Source: Pelagibius marinus (GTDB lineage Bacteria; Pseudomonadota; Alphaproteobacteria; Kiloniellales; Kiloniellaceae). Taken from it: a DNA stretch of 64,000 nt. Location: NCBI RefSeq assembly GCF_014925385.1, contig NZ_JACSDK010000001.1, positions 62,001 through 126,000 of the forward strand. The letters run 5' to 3'. Position numbers and translations under genes: made by a program. Numbering within the stretch: position 1 is the first letter of the stretch; every line of letters starts with the position of its first letter. This document shows positions 25,963 through 37,650 of the stretch, one piece after another. Below the pieces are notes generated by a model. The model did no database searches, was not told where the DNA came from, and saw nothing but the letters and a program-made list of their open reading frames with translations.

Positions 25963-25980
25963 GTTACGACTATATGACAA
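25963..25980 (-). promoter_or_regulatory. PHO-box-like PhoB site upstream of ugpB
   Basis: On the minus strand the site reads TTGTCAT-ATAG-TCGTAAC. It has two direct half-sites in the 7+4+7 layout of the PhoB consensus (CTGTCAT-N4-CTGTMAY): six of seven bases match in the first and five of seven in the second. It lies 100 bp upstream of the ugpB start. PhoB control of ugp is established in enterobacteria and rhizobia. Confidence 0.55.
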
Positions 25981-26122
25981 TGGGACTGTTCGCCTAATAA
26001 CAAATTCGGGAACCTGCTGAGTTTTTCACCGGCGATTGCCGCGCAAGCTTCGGATAGAGCCGAAGTCCTTTGTCCCGCTACAAAACGGCCGAGAATGGCT
26101 ATTGTCGGCAGGAGAGAAAGCG

Positions 26123-27004
26123 ATGGACATGCAGAAAGCCAAGAGCGCCGCGCGGCCCCAGGCCAAGGCCTCCGCCAGGCAGCTGGACCTGGTGCGCCGG
26201 GCCTGTGACCTGATCGACGCGCAGGAGGGCGAGCGCCTGACCCTGGCCGAGATCGCCCAGGCGCTGGACGTGAGCCCCTGGCACCTGCAGCGCCTCTTCA
26301 AGCGAGTCATGGGCGTCAGCCCGCGCGACTATGCCGACGCGCGCCGCAATGCCGCCTTCCGCGAGCAGCTGAAGAACGGCGAATCCATCGCCCAGGCCAC
26401 CTACGGCGCCGGCTACGGCTCCTCCTCCCGCGTCTACGAGCGCGCCGAGCGCATGCTGGGCATGACCCCGGCCTCCTACGCCAAGGGCGGCAAGGGCGCG
26501 GTCATCGTCTACGACATCGTCGCCTCGCCGCTGGGCCGCCTGCTGGTGGCCGCCACCGCCAAGGGCCTCTGCTTCCTCAGCCTGGGCGACGACGACAAGC
26601 TGCTGGTCGAGGAACTGGAGCACGAGTTCCCCCAGGCCGAGAGCATCACCCGCGACCAGCATTCCATTGCCCAGTCGGTCTCCCTGGTCATCGACTTCCT
26701 GGAGGGCAAGATCCCGCACGCCGAATTGCCCCTCGACGTGCGCGCCACCGCCTTCCAGCGCCGGGTGTGGAACGAGCTGATCGCCATTCCCTGCGGCGAG
26801 ACCCGCACCTATTCTGAGATTGCAGAGATCCTGGGCGCGCCGCGCGCCCAGCGCGCCGTCGGCCGGGCCTGCGCCACCAACCCGGTCTCCCTGGTCATCC
26901 CCTGCCATCGCGCCCTGCGCGAGGACGGCGGCCTGGGCGGCTACCGCTGGGGCGTGGAGCGCAAGGCCGCCCTCCTGGAAGGCGAGGCGGAGCACCCGGA
27001 GTAG
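26123..27004 (+). CDS. Ada-like AraC/methylguanine-DNA methyltransferase fusion lacking the N-terminal Ada domain
   Basis: The 293-residue protein has an AraC-type DNA-binding region (about 25-115; LTLAEIAQALDVSPWHLQRLF, RVYERAERMLGMTPASY). It is fused to a C-terminal O6-methylguanine methyltransferase domain with acceptor Cys261 in VIPCHRALREDG and the RAVGRACATNPV loop. E. coli Ada begins with a zinc domain whose cysteine takes methyl groups from phosphotriesters and triggers activation. That domain is absent, since the frame opens only about 10-25 residues before the HTH. The protein can still repair O6-methylguanine, but its transcriptional switch must differ. The start follows AGGAGAG. 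Confidence 0.85.
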   Translation: MDMQKAKSAARPQAKASARQLDLVRRACDLIDAQEGERLTLAEIAQALDVSPWHLQRLFKRVMGVSPRDYADARRNAAFREQLKNGESIAQATYGAGYGSSSRVYERAERMLGMTPASYAKGGKGAVIVYDIVASPLGRLLVAATAKGLCFLSLGDDDKLLVEELEHEFPQAESITRDQHSIAQSVSLVIDFLEGKIPHAELPLDVRATAFQRRVWNELIAIPCGETRTYSEIAEILGAPRAQRAVGRACATNPVSLVIPCHRALREDGGLGGYRWGVERKAALLEGEAEHPE

Positions 27005-27012
27005 GTTTTTTG

Positions 27013-27106
27013 GTCACCCTCGGACTTGTTCCGAGGGTCCAGGGTTTCAGGGGCTCTGCCGTCGAAGCGCCCGCCCTGAATGCCCGGGACCAGCCCGAGC
27101 ATGACA
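27013..27106. repeat. palindromic intergenic repeat, alphaproteobacterial GTCA(C/T)-type, copy 1
   Basis: The sequence opens with GTCACCCTCGGACTTGTTCCGAGGGTCC, of which CCCTCGGA/TCCGAGGG forms a hairpin, and ends with CCCGGGACCAGCCCGAGCATGAC, an inverted version of the same edge. A sister copy is at 49311-49407. This edge-inverted type is very common between genes in alphaproteobacteria. It fills the gap after the ada-like gene. Confidence 0.7.
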
Positions 27107-27120
27107 TCGGTGAATTGGCC

Positions 27121-27381
27121 TCACAGGTAGCGGCCGCGCTCCAGGATCTCCAGGGTGTACTCGCGGTAGGACATGCCGAGCGCCTGGGCGCGCTTCAGGC
27201 GGCGGCGCACCACCTCGATCGGCGGGTTGTCCCAGGCCTTCTTGTGGGCCATCCGCCAGGCGGCCAGATGCCACTGGGATTCCACCAGCGGCGGTCCCTC
27301 GTTGTGGCCGATCCCGACCCCAGATCCTTGCGCAATCGCCGGTGCGGCCATGCTCTGCGAAGAAACGCTGTCCAAGCGCAT
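27121..27381 (-). CDS. small conserved hypothetical protein
   Basis: This 86-residue protein has the recognisable layout of a small alphaproteobacterial family: GIGHNEGPPL, then W..A.WR.A.KKAW, then RRLKRAQALGMSYREYTLEILERGRYL. No function is known to me. It is basic and soluble, with no membrane segment. It sits between the repeat at 27013-27106 and the divergent metallopeptidase gene. Confidence 0.75.
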   Translation of the reverse strand: MRLDSVSSQSMAAPAIAQGSGVGIGHNEGPPLVESQWHLAAWRMAHKKAWDNPPIEVVRRRLKRAQALGMSYREYTLEILERGRYL

Positions 27382-27509
27382 AACACCCTGACAAAGCGGC
27401 CGGAATCGCCGCCGCCGAGAAGGCTAGCACGGCCCCGAAGCCCGCCGCCAGCCTGCGTTGTAGCTGCCCGCACTTGCCCCCTTTGGAGTCGCCGGGATAT
27501 AGAGAATCC

Positions 27510-28217
27510 ATGGCTCTCAGACTGGATGCGCCGCGCAGCCTGCGGCTCGGGGAGCGGGACGTGCCGCTGGAACTCAGGCGCCACCCGCAGGCCCGGCGCA
27601 TTACCCTGCGGCTGACCCCCGAGGGCGACGGCGTGCGCCTCGTCCTGCCCAACCGCACCCCGATCCACGAAGCGGTCGCCTTCGCCGAGCGCAACAGCGG
27701 CTGGATCCTGAAGCACCTGGCCAAGGTGCCCGAGCGCATTCCCTTCGCCGACGGCGCGGTGATCCCGCTGCTGGGCGAGAACCACGTCGTCACCCACGAC
27801 CCGGCCGCGCGCGGCGGCGTGATCCGCGAGCCCGGCCTGCTGCGCGTCTCGGGCCAGCCGGAGCACCTGCCGCGGCGCCTCGGCGACTTCCTGAAGCGCG
27901 AGGCCCGCGCGGAGATCGGCGCGCGCGCCCGCGACAAGGCCGCGCGCGTCGAGCGGCGCGTCGGGCGCCTCAGCCTGCGCGACACGCGCAGCCGCTGGGG
28001 CTCCTGCAACTCCGACGGCGACCTCAACTTCTCCTGGCGCCTGATCCTCGCCCCGGAAGTGGTGCTGGACTACGTCGTCGCCCACGAGGTGGCGCATTTG
28101 GTCCACCTGAACCACTCCCAGCGCTTCTGGAAACTGGCCGGCCGGCTCAGCGAGGACATGAGCGGCGCCAAGATCTGGCTGCGCCGCAACGCCAACGAGC
28201 TCTGGCGCTACGGCTGA
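27510..28217 (+). CDS. YgjP/WssE-type zinc metallopeptidase (DUF45)
   Basis: The 235-residue protein has the zinc signature HEVAHLVHLNHSQRFW, giving ligands His192, His196 and His202 with catalytic Glu193. The family stretch TRSRWGSCNSDGDLNFSWRL also matches YgjP-like M48-clan peptidases. It has no signal peptide. Function in bacteria is poorly known; the fold relates to SprT. The ATG at 27510 is chosen over an earlier in-frame start at 27474 because MALRLD begins the conserved region. Its 3' end overlaps the convergent VOC gene by 10 bp. Confidence 0.85.
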   Translation: MALRLDAPRSLRLGERDVPLELRRHPQARRITLRLTPEGDGVRLVLPNRTPIHEAVAFAERNSGWILKHLAKVPERIPFADGAVIPLLGENHVVTHDPAARGGVIREPGLLRVSGQPEHLPRRLGDFLKREARAEIGARARDKAARVERRVGRLSLRDTRSRWGSCNSDGDLNFSWRLILAPEVVLDYVVAHEVAHLVHLNHSQRFWKLAGRLSEDMSGAKIWLRRNANELWRYG

Positions 28218-28657
28218 TCTTTCGCCGCCTTGTGCACCGAGGGCACCCAGACATAGCCGTCGGGCCCGGCGATGTAGGCCTCGCGCAGGCCGTGCGGCTT
28301 GTCGGTCGCCGGCTGCAGCACGGCGTGCCCCGCCGCCTCTGCCTTGGCCGCCGCCGCATCCGGGTCGATGCCGTAGAGTCGGAGCTCCAACCCGGCGCCG
28401 CGGATCGCCCCGTCGCCGGTCAGCGCCAGCAGGGGATTGGCGTGATAGCTGGCATCGGAATGCAGCATCCATTCCTGGCCGCCGTGGCGGCAGACCGCGA
28501 AGTCGCGGTCGGCGTAGACCACCTCGACCCCCAGCACTTCCGTCAGGAAGGCCAGTGTCGCCGCCACGTCGCGCACCAGCAGGTTCACGCCGAAGCCGGT
28601 CAGCGAGCGCCCGTAGGTGTCGGCATCGGGGAAGGGGGGCTTTTCGGTTTCGCTCAT
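28208..28657 (-). CDS. VOC family protein
   Basis: This 149-residue protein has one VOC/glyoxalase fold (FGVNLLVRDVAATLAFLTEVLGV; the last strand reads AGPDGYVWVPSVHK). A typical ligand pattern is incomplete, so a binding role without catalysis is possible. It overlaps the metallopeptidase 3' end tail to tail. Its start is divergent from the MFS gene across a 182-bp gap that holds a 15-bp tandem repeat. Confidence 0.75.
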   Translation of the reverse strand: MSETEKPPFPDADTYGRSLTGFGVNLLVRDVAATLAFLTEVLGVEVVYADRDFAVCRHGGQEWMLHSDASYHANPLLALTGDGAIRGAGLELRLYGIDPDAAAAKAEAAGHAVLQPATDKPHGLREAYIAGPDGYVWVPSVHKAAKDQP

Positions 28658-28671
28658 CTGCCGGGTCCCTT

Positions 28672-28731
28672 GGCTTTTCTTGTGGCGGCTTTTCTTGTGG
28701 CGGCTTTTATTGCGGCGGCTTTCCTTGCGGG
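28672..28731. repeat. four tandem 15-bp units in a divergent promoter gap
   Basis: Four consecutive units of GGCTTTTCTTGTGGC occur. The first two are identical in the core and the last two are diverged (ATTGCGGC and CCTTGCGGG). The block starts 15 bp upstream of the VOC gene and ends 109 bp before the MFS gene. Confidence 0.8.
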
Positions 28732-28839
28732 CACTTGCCTGGGGCGACTATAAGCGGAGGCGGGTTCTCCCCGTAAACATCCACTTTCGCACCACCTTTC
28801 CGGACCAGTTCCGCCGCTGGCCCGCTCACCGGAGTTTCC

Positions 28840-30042
28840 ATGGCGCGCGCCGAGAGCCTGATCGTCTCCGTCCTGCTGACCGCCATGGTCGCCCTGGGCC
28901 CGATCTCCACCGATCTCTACCTGCCCTCCCTGCCGGCCATCGGCCGCGACTTCGGCGTCACCAACGCCGAGGTGCAGCTGACGCTTTCCATCTTCCTGGC
29001 CGGTTTCGCCTTCAGCCAGCTCGCCTACGGCCCTCTGTCAGACCGCTTCGGCCGCCGCCCGGTGATTCTGGGCGGGCTGGCGCTCTACCTGCTGGCCACC
29101 CTGGTCTGCGCCTTCGCGACGGGCATCGAGGTGCTGGTCCTGGCCCGTTTCTTCCAGGCCGTCGGCGCCTGCGTCGGACCGGTGCTGGGCCGCGCGGTGG
29201 TGCGCGACATCTACGGGCGCGAGCGCGCCGCGCGCATGCTGTCCTACATGGGTATGGCCATGGCGCTGGCCCCCGCCTTCGGGCCGATCCTGGGAGGCTT
29301 CCTGGAGGTCTGGTTCGGCTGGCGCGCCAACTTCGCGGTGCTGGGAATCTTCGCCGCCGCCACCCTGGCCGCGGCGCTGATGACCCTGCCGGAGACCAAC
29401 CAGTGGAAGAGCCCCGACGCCACCCGGCCGGGGCACATCCTCGGCAACTACCGAGCCCTGCTGCGCCACCGCAGCTACCTGGGCTACGTCATCATCACCG
29501 CCTGCACCTATTCCGGCATCTTCTCCTTCATCTCCGGCTCCTCCTTCGTGCTGATCGGCCTGCTGGGGCTGACGCCCGACGTCTACGGCTTCTGCTTCGC
29601 CGCCATCGTCGTCGGCTACATGATCGGCACCTTCCTCTCCGGGCGGCTGACGGTGAAGCTGGGGCTGGAGCGCATGGTGCAGCTCGGCACTGCGGTGCAG
29701 GTGGCGGGCGGCCTTGCGGGCCTGGCGCTCTATTTCGCCGGGATCGTCACCGTGCCCGGCATCGTCGGCCCGGTGATGGTCTTCATGGCCGGCACCGGTC
29801 TGGCGATGCCCAATGCCCAGGCCGGGGCCATCGGGCCCTTCCCGCAGATGGCGGGCTCGGCCTCGGCCTTGCTCGGCTTTTTCCAGATGGGGCTCGCCGC
29901 CCTGGTCGGCATCGCCGTCGGCCACGGCAGCGGCGAGTCCGCCTTCGCCATGATGGCGGCCATCGCCCTGGTCGCCCTGGGCGGCGCACTGGCCTACTGG
30001 CTGGTGGTGCATCCCGCCCCACGGCCGGCGGCGGGAGACTAG
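28840..30042 (+). CDS. Bcr/CflA-type MFS multidrug exporter
   Basis: The 400-residue protein has 12 hydrophobic segments and the DHA1 signature of the Bcr/CflA subfamily. Landmarks are GPISTDLYLPSLPAIGRDF near the N terminus, the motif A equivalent GPLSDRFGRRPVILGG, and the antiporter motif C-like MALAPAFGPILGGFLE. Such proteins expel bicyclomycin, sulfonamides or other small molecules by proton antiport; the substrate here is unknown. Upstream is the 15-bp tandem repeat block. Confidence 0.88.
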   Translation: MARAESLIVSVLLTAMVALGPISTDLYLPSLPAIGRDFGVTNAEVQLTLSIFLAGFAFSQLAYGPLSDRFGRRPVILGGLALYLLATLVCAFATGIEVLVLARFFQAVGACVGPVLGRAVVRDIYGRERAARMLSYMGMAMALAPAFGPILGGFLEVWFGWRANFAVLGIFAAATLAAALMTLPETNQWKSPDATRPGHILGNYRALLRHRSYLGYVIITACTYSGIFSFISGSSFVLIGLLGLTPDVYGFCFAAIVVGYMIGTFLSGRLTVKLGLERMVQLGTAVQVAGGLAGLALYFAGIVTVPGIVGPVMVFMAGTGLAMPNAQAGAIGPFPQMAGSASALLGFFQMGLAALVGIAVGHGSGESAFAMMAAIALVALGGALAYWLVVHPAPRPAAGD

Positions 30043-30058
30043 GAAACAGGATTCGGGC

Positions 30059-32179
30059 TCAGTCCCGCTGGTCTTCGCGCTTCCAGAAAGGCTTGTCGTC
30101 CTGCTGGCGGGCCGCCGGAGCGGCCGGCTTGGACGGCCGCTGCGCCGCCGCCGGCTTTTCGGCGGTGAGGCCCTTGAGGATGCGGCCGATGAAGCCGCCG
30201 ATGCTGTCGTCCTGGGTCTGGGCGACCAGCGCGCCGCCGCCGGGCAACGGGCGCTGCGGCAGGCCGTCCAGGTTGCGCCGCATGAAGCGGCCCCACAACT
30301 GCGCTGGCAGGGAGCCGCCGGTGACCTTCTGCATCGGCGCGCCGTCGTCGTTGCCGAACCATACGCCGGTCACCAGCTCGGCGGTGTAGCCAACGAACCA
30401 GGCATCGCGGAAGTCCTGGCTGGTGCCGGTCTTGCCCGCGGCGGCACGCCCGGGCTGGGCCGCCTTGCCGGTACCCCAGACGACGGTGGCCGACATCAAG
30501 TTGGCCATCTGCGCCAGGTGGCGGGCGGAAACCACCGTATCGCCGGGCGCGCGGTCGCGCTGGAACAGCAGCTGCCCGCGCGCGTCGCGGATTTCGGTGA
30601 TGCCGTAGGGCGTCACCCGCCGGCCCTGGTTGGCGAAGGCGGCATAGGCGCCGGTCAGTTCCAGCAGCGTCACCTCGGAAGCGCCCAGGGCGATGCCGCC
30701 GGTGGGCCTCAGTTCGCTGGTGATGCCCAGACGCCGGGCCGTCGCCATCACGGTCTTGGGCCCGACCTTCTGGGTCACCCGCACGGCCACGGAGTTCATG
30801 GAGCGGGCGAAGGATTCCCGCAGCGTGACCTCGCCGTAGTAGCGCCCGCCGTAGTTGCCCGGCGTCCACTTGCCGACGCGCACCGGCGCATCCTTGACGA
30901 GGCTGTCGGGGGTGAGGCCCGCCTCCAGCCCCGAGAGATAGACGAAGGCCTTGAAGGCCGAGCCCGGCTGGCGCAGCGCCTGGGTCACGCGGTTGAACTG
31001 GCTGTCGGCGTAGTCACGCCCGCCGACCAGGGCGCGCACCGCCCCGTCGGGCGCGAGGCTGACCAGCGCCGCCTGGCCGGCGCTGCGCTTGGCACCTTCC
31101 TCGTCCAGGATCTTGGCCAACTCCTCGCGGGCGACGATCTGCGCGGTGGGGTCGATGGTGGTGACGACGCGGATGTCGTCGTCGATGCCGCCCAGGAAGT
31201 CGCGCACCTGGGCCAGGATCCAGTCGGCGAAGTAGGGCGCGATGTCATCGCGCGCCACGCGCGCCGAGGTTTTCTTCGCAACGGCTTCCTCCGCCTGCTC
31301 GCCGGTGATGAAACCCGCCTCGACCATGGTCTGCAGCACCAGGGCGGCGCGCTGGTCGGCGCCGGCGGGATCGTTCGTCGGGTTGAGCCGCGAAGGCGCC
31401 TTCAGGAGGCCCGCCAGCAGCGCCGCCTCGTAGAGGCCGACCCGCGTCGCCGGCTTGCCGAAGTAATGCCGCGCGGCGGCGTCGACGCCGTAGGTGCCGG
31501 CGCCCAGATAAACCCGGTTCAGGTAAATGGTGAGGATCTGATCCTTGGTGAAACGATTCTCCAGCCAGTAGGCCAGCATGACCTCCTGGATCTTACGCTT
31601 CAGCGTGCGGTCGGGGGTAAGGAAGAGGTTCTTGGCCAGCTGCTGGGTCAGCGTCGAGCCGCCCTGGGAGATGCGTCCGTCACGGATGTTCACGTAGACC
31701 GCGCGCAGGAGGCCGCGGAAGTCGATACCGCCGTGCTCGTAGAAGCGCCGGTCCTCCACCGCGATGACCGCGTGCGGCAGGTGCGGCGGCAGCTCCTGCA
31801 GACTCCGCGTCGCGCCGAAGCGGTCGCCGAAGGAGGCCAGGCGCGTGCCGTCGGACGCCAGCAGGGTGACGTTCGGCCGCCGAGTCATCTTCTCGATTTC
31901 GCCGATGTCGGGCAGGTCGTAGGCGTACCAGGCCAAGACGCCGGTCAGCACCACGCCACACCAGATGGAGGCCACCAGCCCCCAGGTGATCACACGGCGC
32001 AGCAGGCCGGCGGCGCGCACCGCCTTCTGTTTCCTGGTCGCCTTGGACGTCGACTTGCCTTTGCGGCCGCCCCCCGACTTCCGCCCGCCGCCTTTCGACG
32101 AACGGCCGGACGCGGTGGTCTTGCGGCTGCGACCGGCATCCCCCGACCGGCTCTTCGTGGCACGATTCCTTTCGGCCAT
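30059..32179 (-). CDS. penicillin-binding protein 1A family (bifunctional class A PBP)
   Basis: This 706-residue peptidoglycan synthase has a very basic Lys/Arg/Ser/Gly-rich cytoplasmic tail (1-60) and one membrane helix (about 65-85). The GT51 glycosyltransferase domain shows EDRRFYEHGGIDFRGLLRA and QGGSTLTQQLAKNLFL. The transpeptidase domain has the SxxK motif in PGSAFKAFVY, the SxN motif in RSMNSVAVR and the KTG motif in AGKTGTSQDF. A Pro/Ala/Lys-rich C-terminal tail follows. All catalytic motifs are intact. It polymerises and cross-links peptidoglycan in the periplasm. It lies downstream of gyrB on the same strand, with a 109-bp gap. Confidence 0.92.
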   Translation of the reverse strand: MAERNRATKSRSGDAGRSRKTTASGRSSKGGGRKSGGGRKGKSTSKATRKQKAVRAAGLLRRVITWGLVASIWCGVVLTGVLAWYAYDLPDIGEIEKMTRRPNVTLLASDGTRLASFGDRFGATRSLQELPPHLPHAVIAVEDRRFYEHGGIDFRGLLRAVYVNIRDGRISQGGSTLTQQLAKNLFLTPDRTLKRKIQEVMLAYWLENRFTKDQILTIYLNRVYLGAGTYGVDAAARHYFGKPATRVGLYEAALLAGLLKAPSRLNPTNDPAGADQRAALVLQTMVEAGFITGEQAEEAVAKKTSARVARDDIAPYFADWILAQVRDFLGGIDDDIRVVTTIDPTAQIVAREELAKILDEEGAKRSAGQAALVSLAPDGAVRALVGGRDYADSQFNRVTQALRQPGSAFKAFVYLSGLEAGLTPDSLVKDAPVRVGKWTPGNYGGRYYGEVTLRESFARSMNSVAVRVTQKVGPKTVMATARRLGITSELRPTGGIALGASEVTLLELTGAYAAFANQGRRVTPYGITEIRDARGQLLFQRDRAPGDTVVSARHLAQMANLMSATVVWGTGKAAQPGRAAAGKTGTSQDFRDAWFVGYTAELVTGVWFGNDDGAPMQKVTGGSLPAQLWGRFMRRNLDGLPQRPLPGGGALVAQTQDDSIGGFIGRILKGLTAEKPAAAQRPSKPAAPAARQQDDKPFWKREDQRD

Positions 32180-32288
32180 GACTTATAGATAGAGAAATCC
32201 GACGCGCTTCACCACAAATCCCATAAGCGCGGATGGTGGCAATCTTGAGGCGGCGGAGCTTGTCGGTCCAGGCCCCCGGCGCCCGGTC

Positions 32289-36010
<3,722 letters not shown>

Positions 36011-36112
36011 GCGCTGCGACACGGCGCCGGACTCCGCATCGCCGAAGGCAGCGGGGCTCAGCAAGAGGTGCGGCGTTGGTTGTTGCGGCGAAAGCTCATC
36101 CGGGGCCTCGGC

Positions 36113-37231
36113 TTACACGCGCATCGGCATCAGCACGTAGAGGGCGCTGCTGTCGGCCACCTCGCGTACAATGGTGGGCGAGGCCGGGTCGGCCATGGTG
36201 AACTGCGCGGCCTCGCCCTCGATCTGCTGGGCGATGTCCAGCAGGTAGCGCGAATTGAAGCCGATCTCGATGCCGGCGCCGTCGTAGTCGATCTCCAGCT
36301 CCTCCACGGCGGTACCGTTTTCCGGGCTGTTGGCCGAGAGGGTCAGGGCACCGTTGTTGACGGCCATCTTCACCGCGCGGCTCTTTTCCGAGGAAATGGT
36401 GGAGACACGGTCCACCGCCTCGGCGAAGGACTTGCAGTCCACCTCCAGCACCTTGTCGTTGCCGGCGGGAATAACGCGCTCGTAATCCGGAAAGGTGCCG
36501 TCGATCAGCTTGGAGGTCAGCACCGTGGGGCCGAAGGCGAAGCGGATCTTGGTTTCCGACAGGGCGAGTTCCACGGGATCGTCGACGCCTTCGACGAGGC
36601 GGCGCAGCTCGCTCACGGTCTTGCGCGGCACGATGACCCCAGGCATGTCCTTGGCGGCGTCGGGCAGCGGCATCTCGACCCGCGCCAAGCGGTGGCCGTC
36701 GGTGGCCACGGCGCGCAGCACCGGCAGGGAGTTGCTCTGGGCGGCGTGCAGGAAGATGCCGTTCAGGTAGTAGCGCGTCTCCTCGGTGGAGATGGCGAAG
36801 CGCGTACGGTCGATGAGGGTCTTCAACTCGCCGGCCTGCAGGGTGAAGCTCTGCGGCAGGTCGTCGCCGGAAGTCGCCGGGAAGTCCTCGCGCGGCAGCG
36901 TTGCCAGGGTGAAGACGGAACGCCCGGCCTGCAGCTTCAGGCGCGCGTCGTCGCCGCCAGCCTCGATCTCCACCTGCGCGCCCTCGGGCAACTTGCGCAC
37001 GATGTCGTAGAGCGTGTGCGCCGGCGCCGTGGTCGCGCCCGGCTGGCTGACCTCCGCGGCGATCTTGTCGATCACCGTCAGGTCCATGTCCGTGGCGGTC
37101 AGCGACAGCGAGGCGCCGTCGGCCTCGATCAGCACGTTGGAGAGGATGGGGATGGTGTTGCGGCGTTCCACGACGCTTTGCACGTGCGTGAGGGATTTGA
37201 GGAGCGCAGCGCGTTCAATGGTCAGCTTCAT
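36113..37231 (-). CDS. dnaN: DNA polymerase III beta sliding clamp
   Basis: The 372-residue ring-forming clamp begins MKLTIERAALLKSLTHVQSV. It has the three-domain beta-clamp pattern, with VVERRNTIPILSNVLIEA, ATDGHRLARVEMPLP and the conserved C-terminal ending YVLMPMRV, part of the hydrophobic pocket that binds polymerase and Hda. The longer frame to 37558 has no family similarity before MKLTIE. It lies 103 bp upstream of recF and 419 bp downstream of dnaA, with its own promoter candidate at 37473-37500. Confidence 0.97.
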   Translation of the reverse strand: MKLTIERAALLKSLTHVQSVVERRNTIPILSNVLIEADGASLSLTATDMDLTVIDKIAAEVSQPGATTAPAHTLYDIVRKLPEGAQVEIEAGGDDARLKLQAGRSVFTLATLPREDFPATSGDDLPQSFTLQAGELKTLIDRTRFAISTEETRYYLNGIFLHAAQSNSLPVLRAVATDGHRLARVEMPLPDAAKDMPGVIVPRKTVSELRRLVEGVDDPVELALSETKIRFAFGPTVLTSKLIDGTFPDYERVIPAGNDKVLEVDCKSFAEAVDRVSTISSEKSRAVKMAVNNGALTLSANSPENGTAVEELEIDYDGAGIEIGFNSRYLLDIAQQIEGEAAQFTMADPASPTIVREVADSSALYVLMPMRV

Positions 37232-37472
37232 GATGGGACGCTTGGCCTTCAGGCAATGATGTTGATCGTTCTCTTGGGTGCCATGTGGGGACTTTTTGAG
37301 GCCCCTTTTATGTACGCAGGTCCTTGGTGTGTACGCTTGTGATGGGGGCCCCGGATCAGGGCCCGCGCGGCCCCTGATTCCGCCGCGGCGCGCCAGCCGC
37401 CGGCAGCGATTTCGGGACCCATCGGCACCGCGCGCCAGAGCCCGGAAATGCGGCTCCGCAGCGCGGTCGCCG

Positions 37473-37500
37473 AGTATAGCATGGAAGGGCGAAAACGTAA
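37473..37500 (-). promoter_or_regulatory. promoter candidate for dnaN
   Basis: On the minus strand TTACGT and TATACT are 16 bp apart. The -10 hexamer is good and the -35 is weak. It gives a leader of about 235 bases before dnaN. Confidence 0.4.
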
Positions 37501-37625
37501 GCTTTAAGCGCACTTGCGGCGCCCCGGCCGCCCCATTTGCCGGGGGCGGCGGGTGCACCTGCTAAGCGACTCTTTTGGCTCGCTTTTCCCGCCCCCAAAA
37601 GGCCGGAAAACCGGCGCCGGGGCGG

Positions 37626-37646
37626 CAAAAACCCTGCCGGAGGGTC
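37626..37646 (-). terminator. short terminator after dnaA
   Basis: On the minus strand ACCCT pairs with AGGGT around CCGGC and TTTT follows, starting a few bases after the dnaA stop codon. The stem is only 5 bp, so termination may be partial, which would allow some dnaN readthrough. Confidence 0.5.
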
Positions 37647-37650
37647 GGTT

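Larger units (their letters stand above)
37232..37650. other. dnaA-dnaN intergenic region (419 bp)
   Basis: No coding sequence with recognisable content was seen. Reading leftward it holds a short terminator directly after dnaA (37626-37646), a GC-rich stretch with CCGGCGCCGG palindromes, a promoter-like pair (37473-37500) and a 240-base leader to dnaN. I found no TTATCCACA-type DnaA boxes. Confidence 0.7.
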
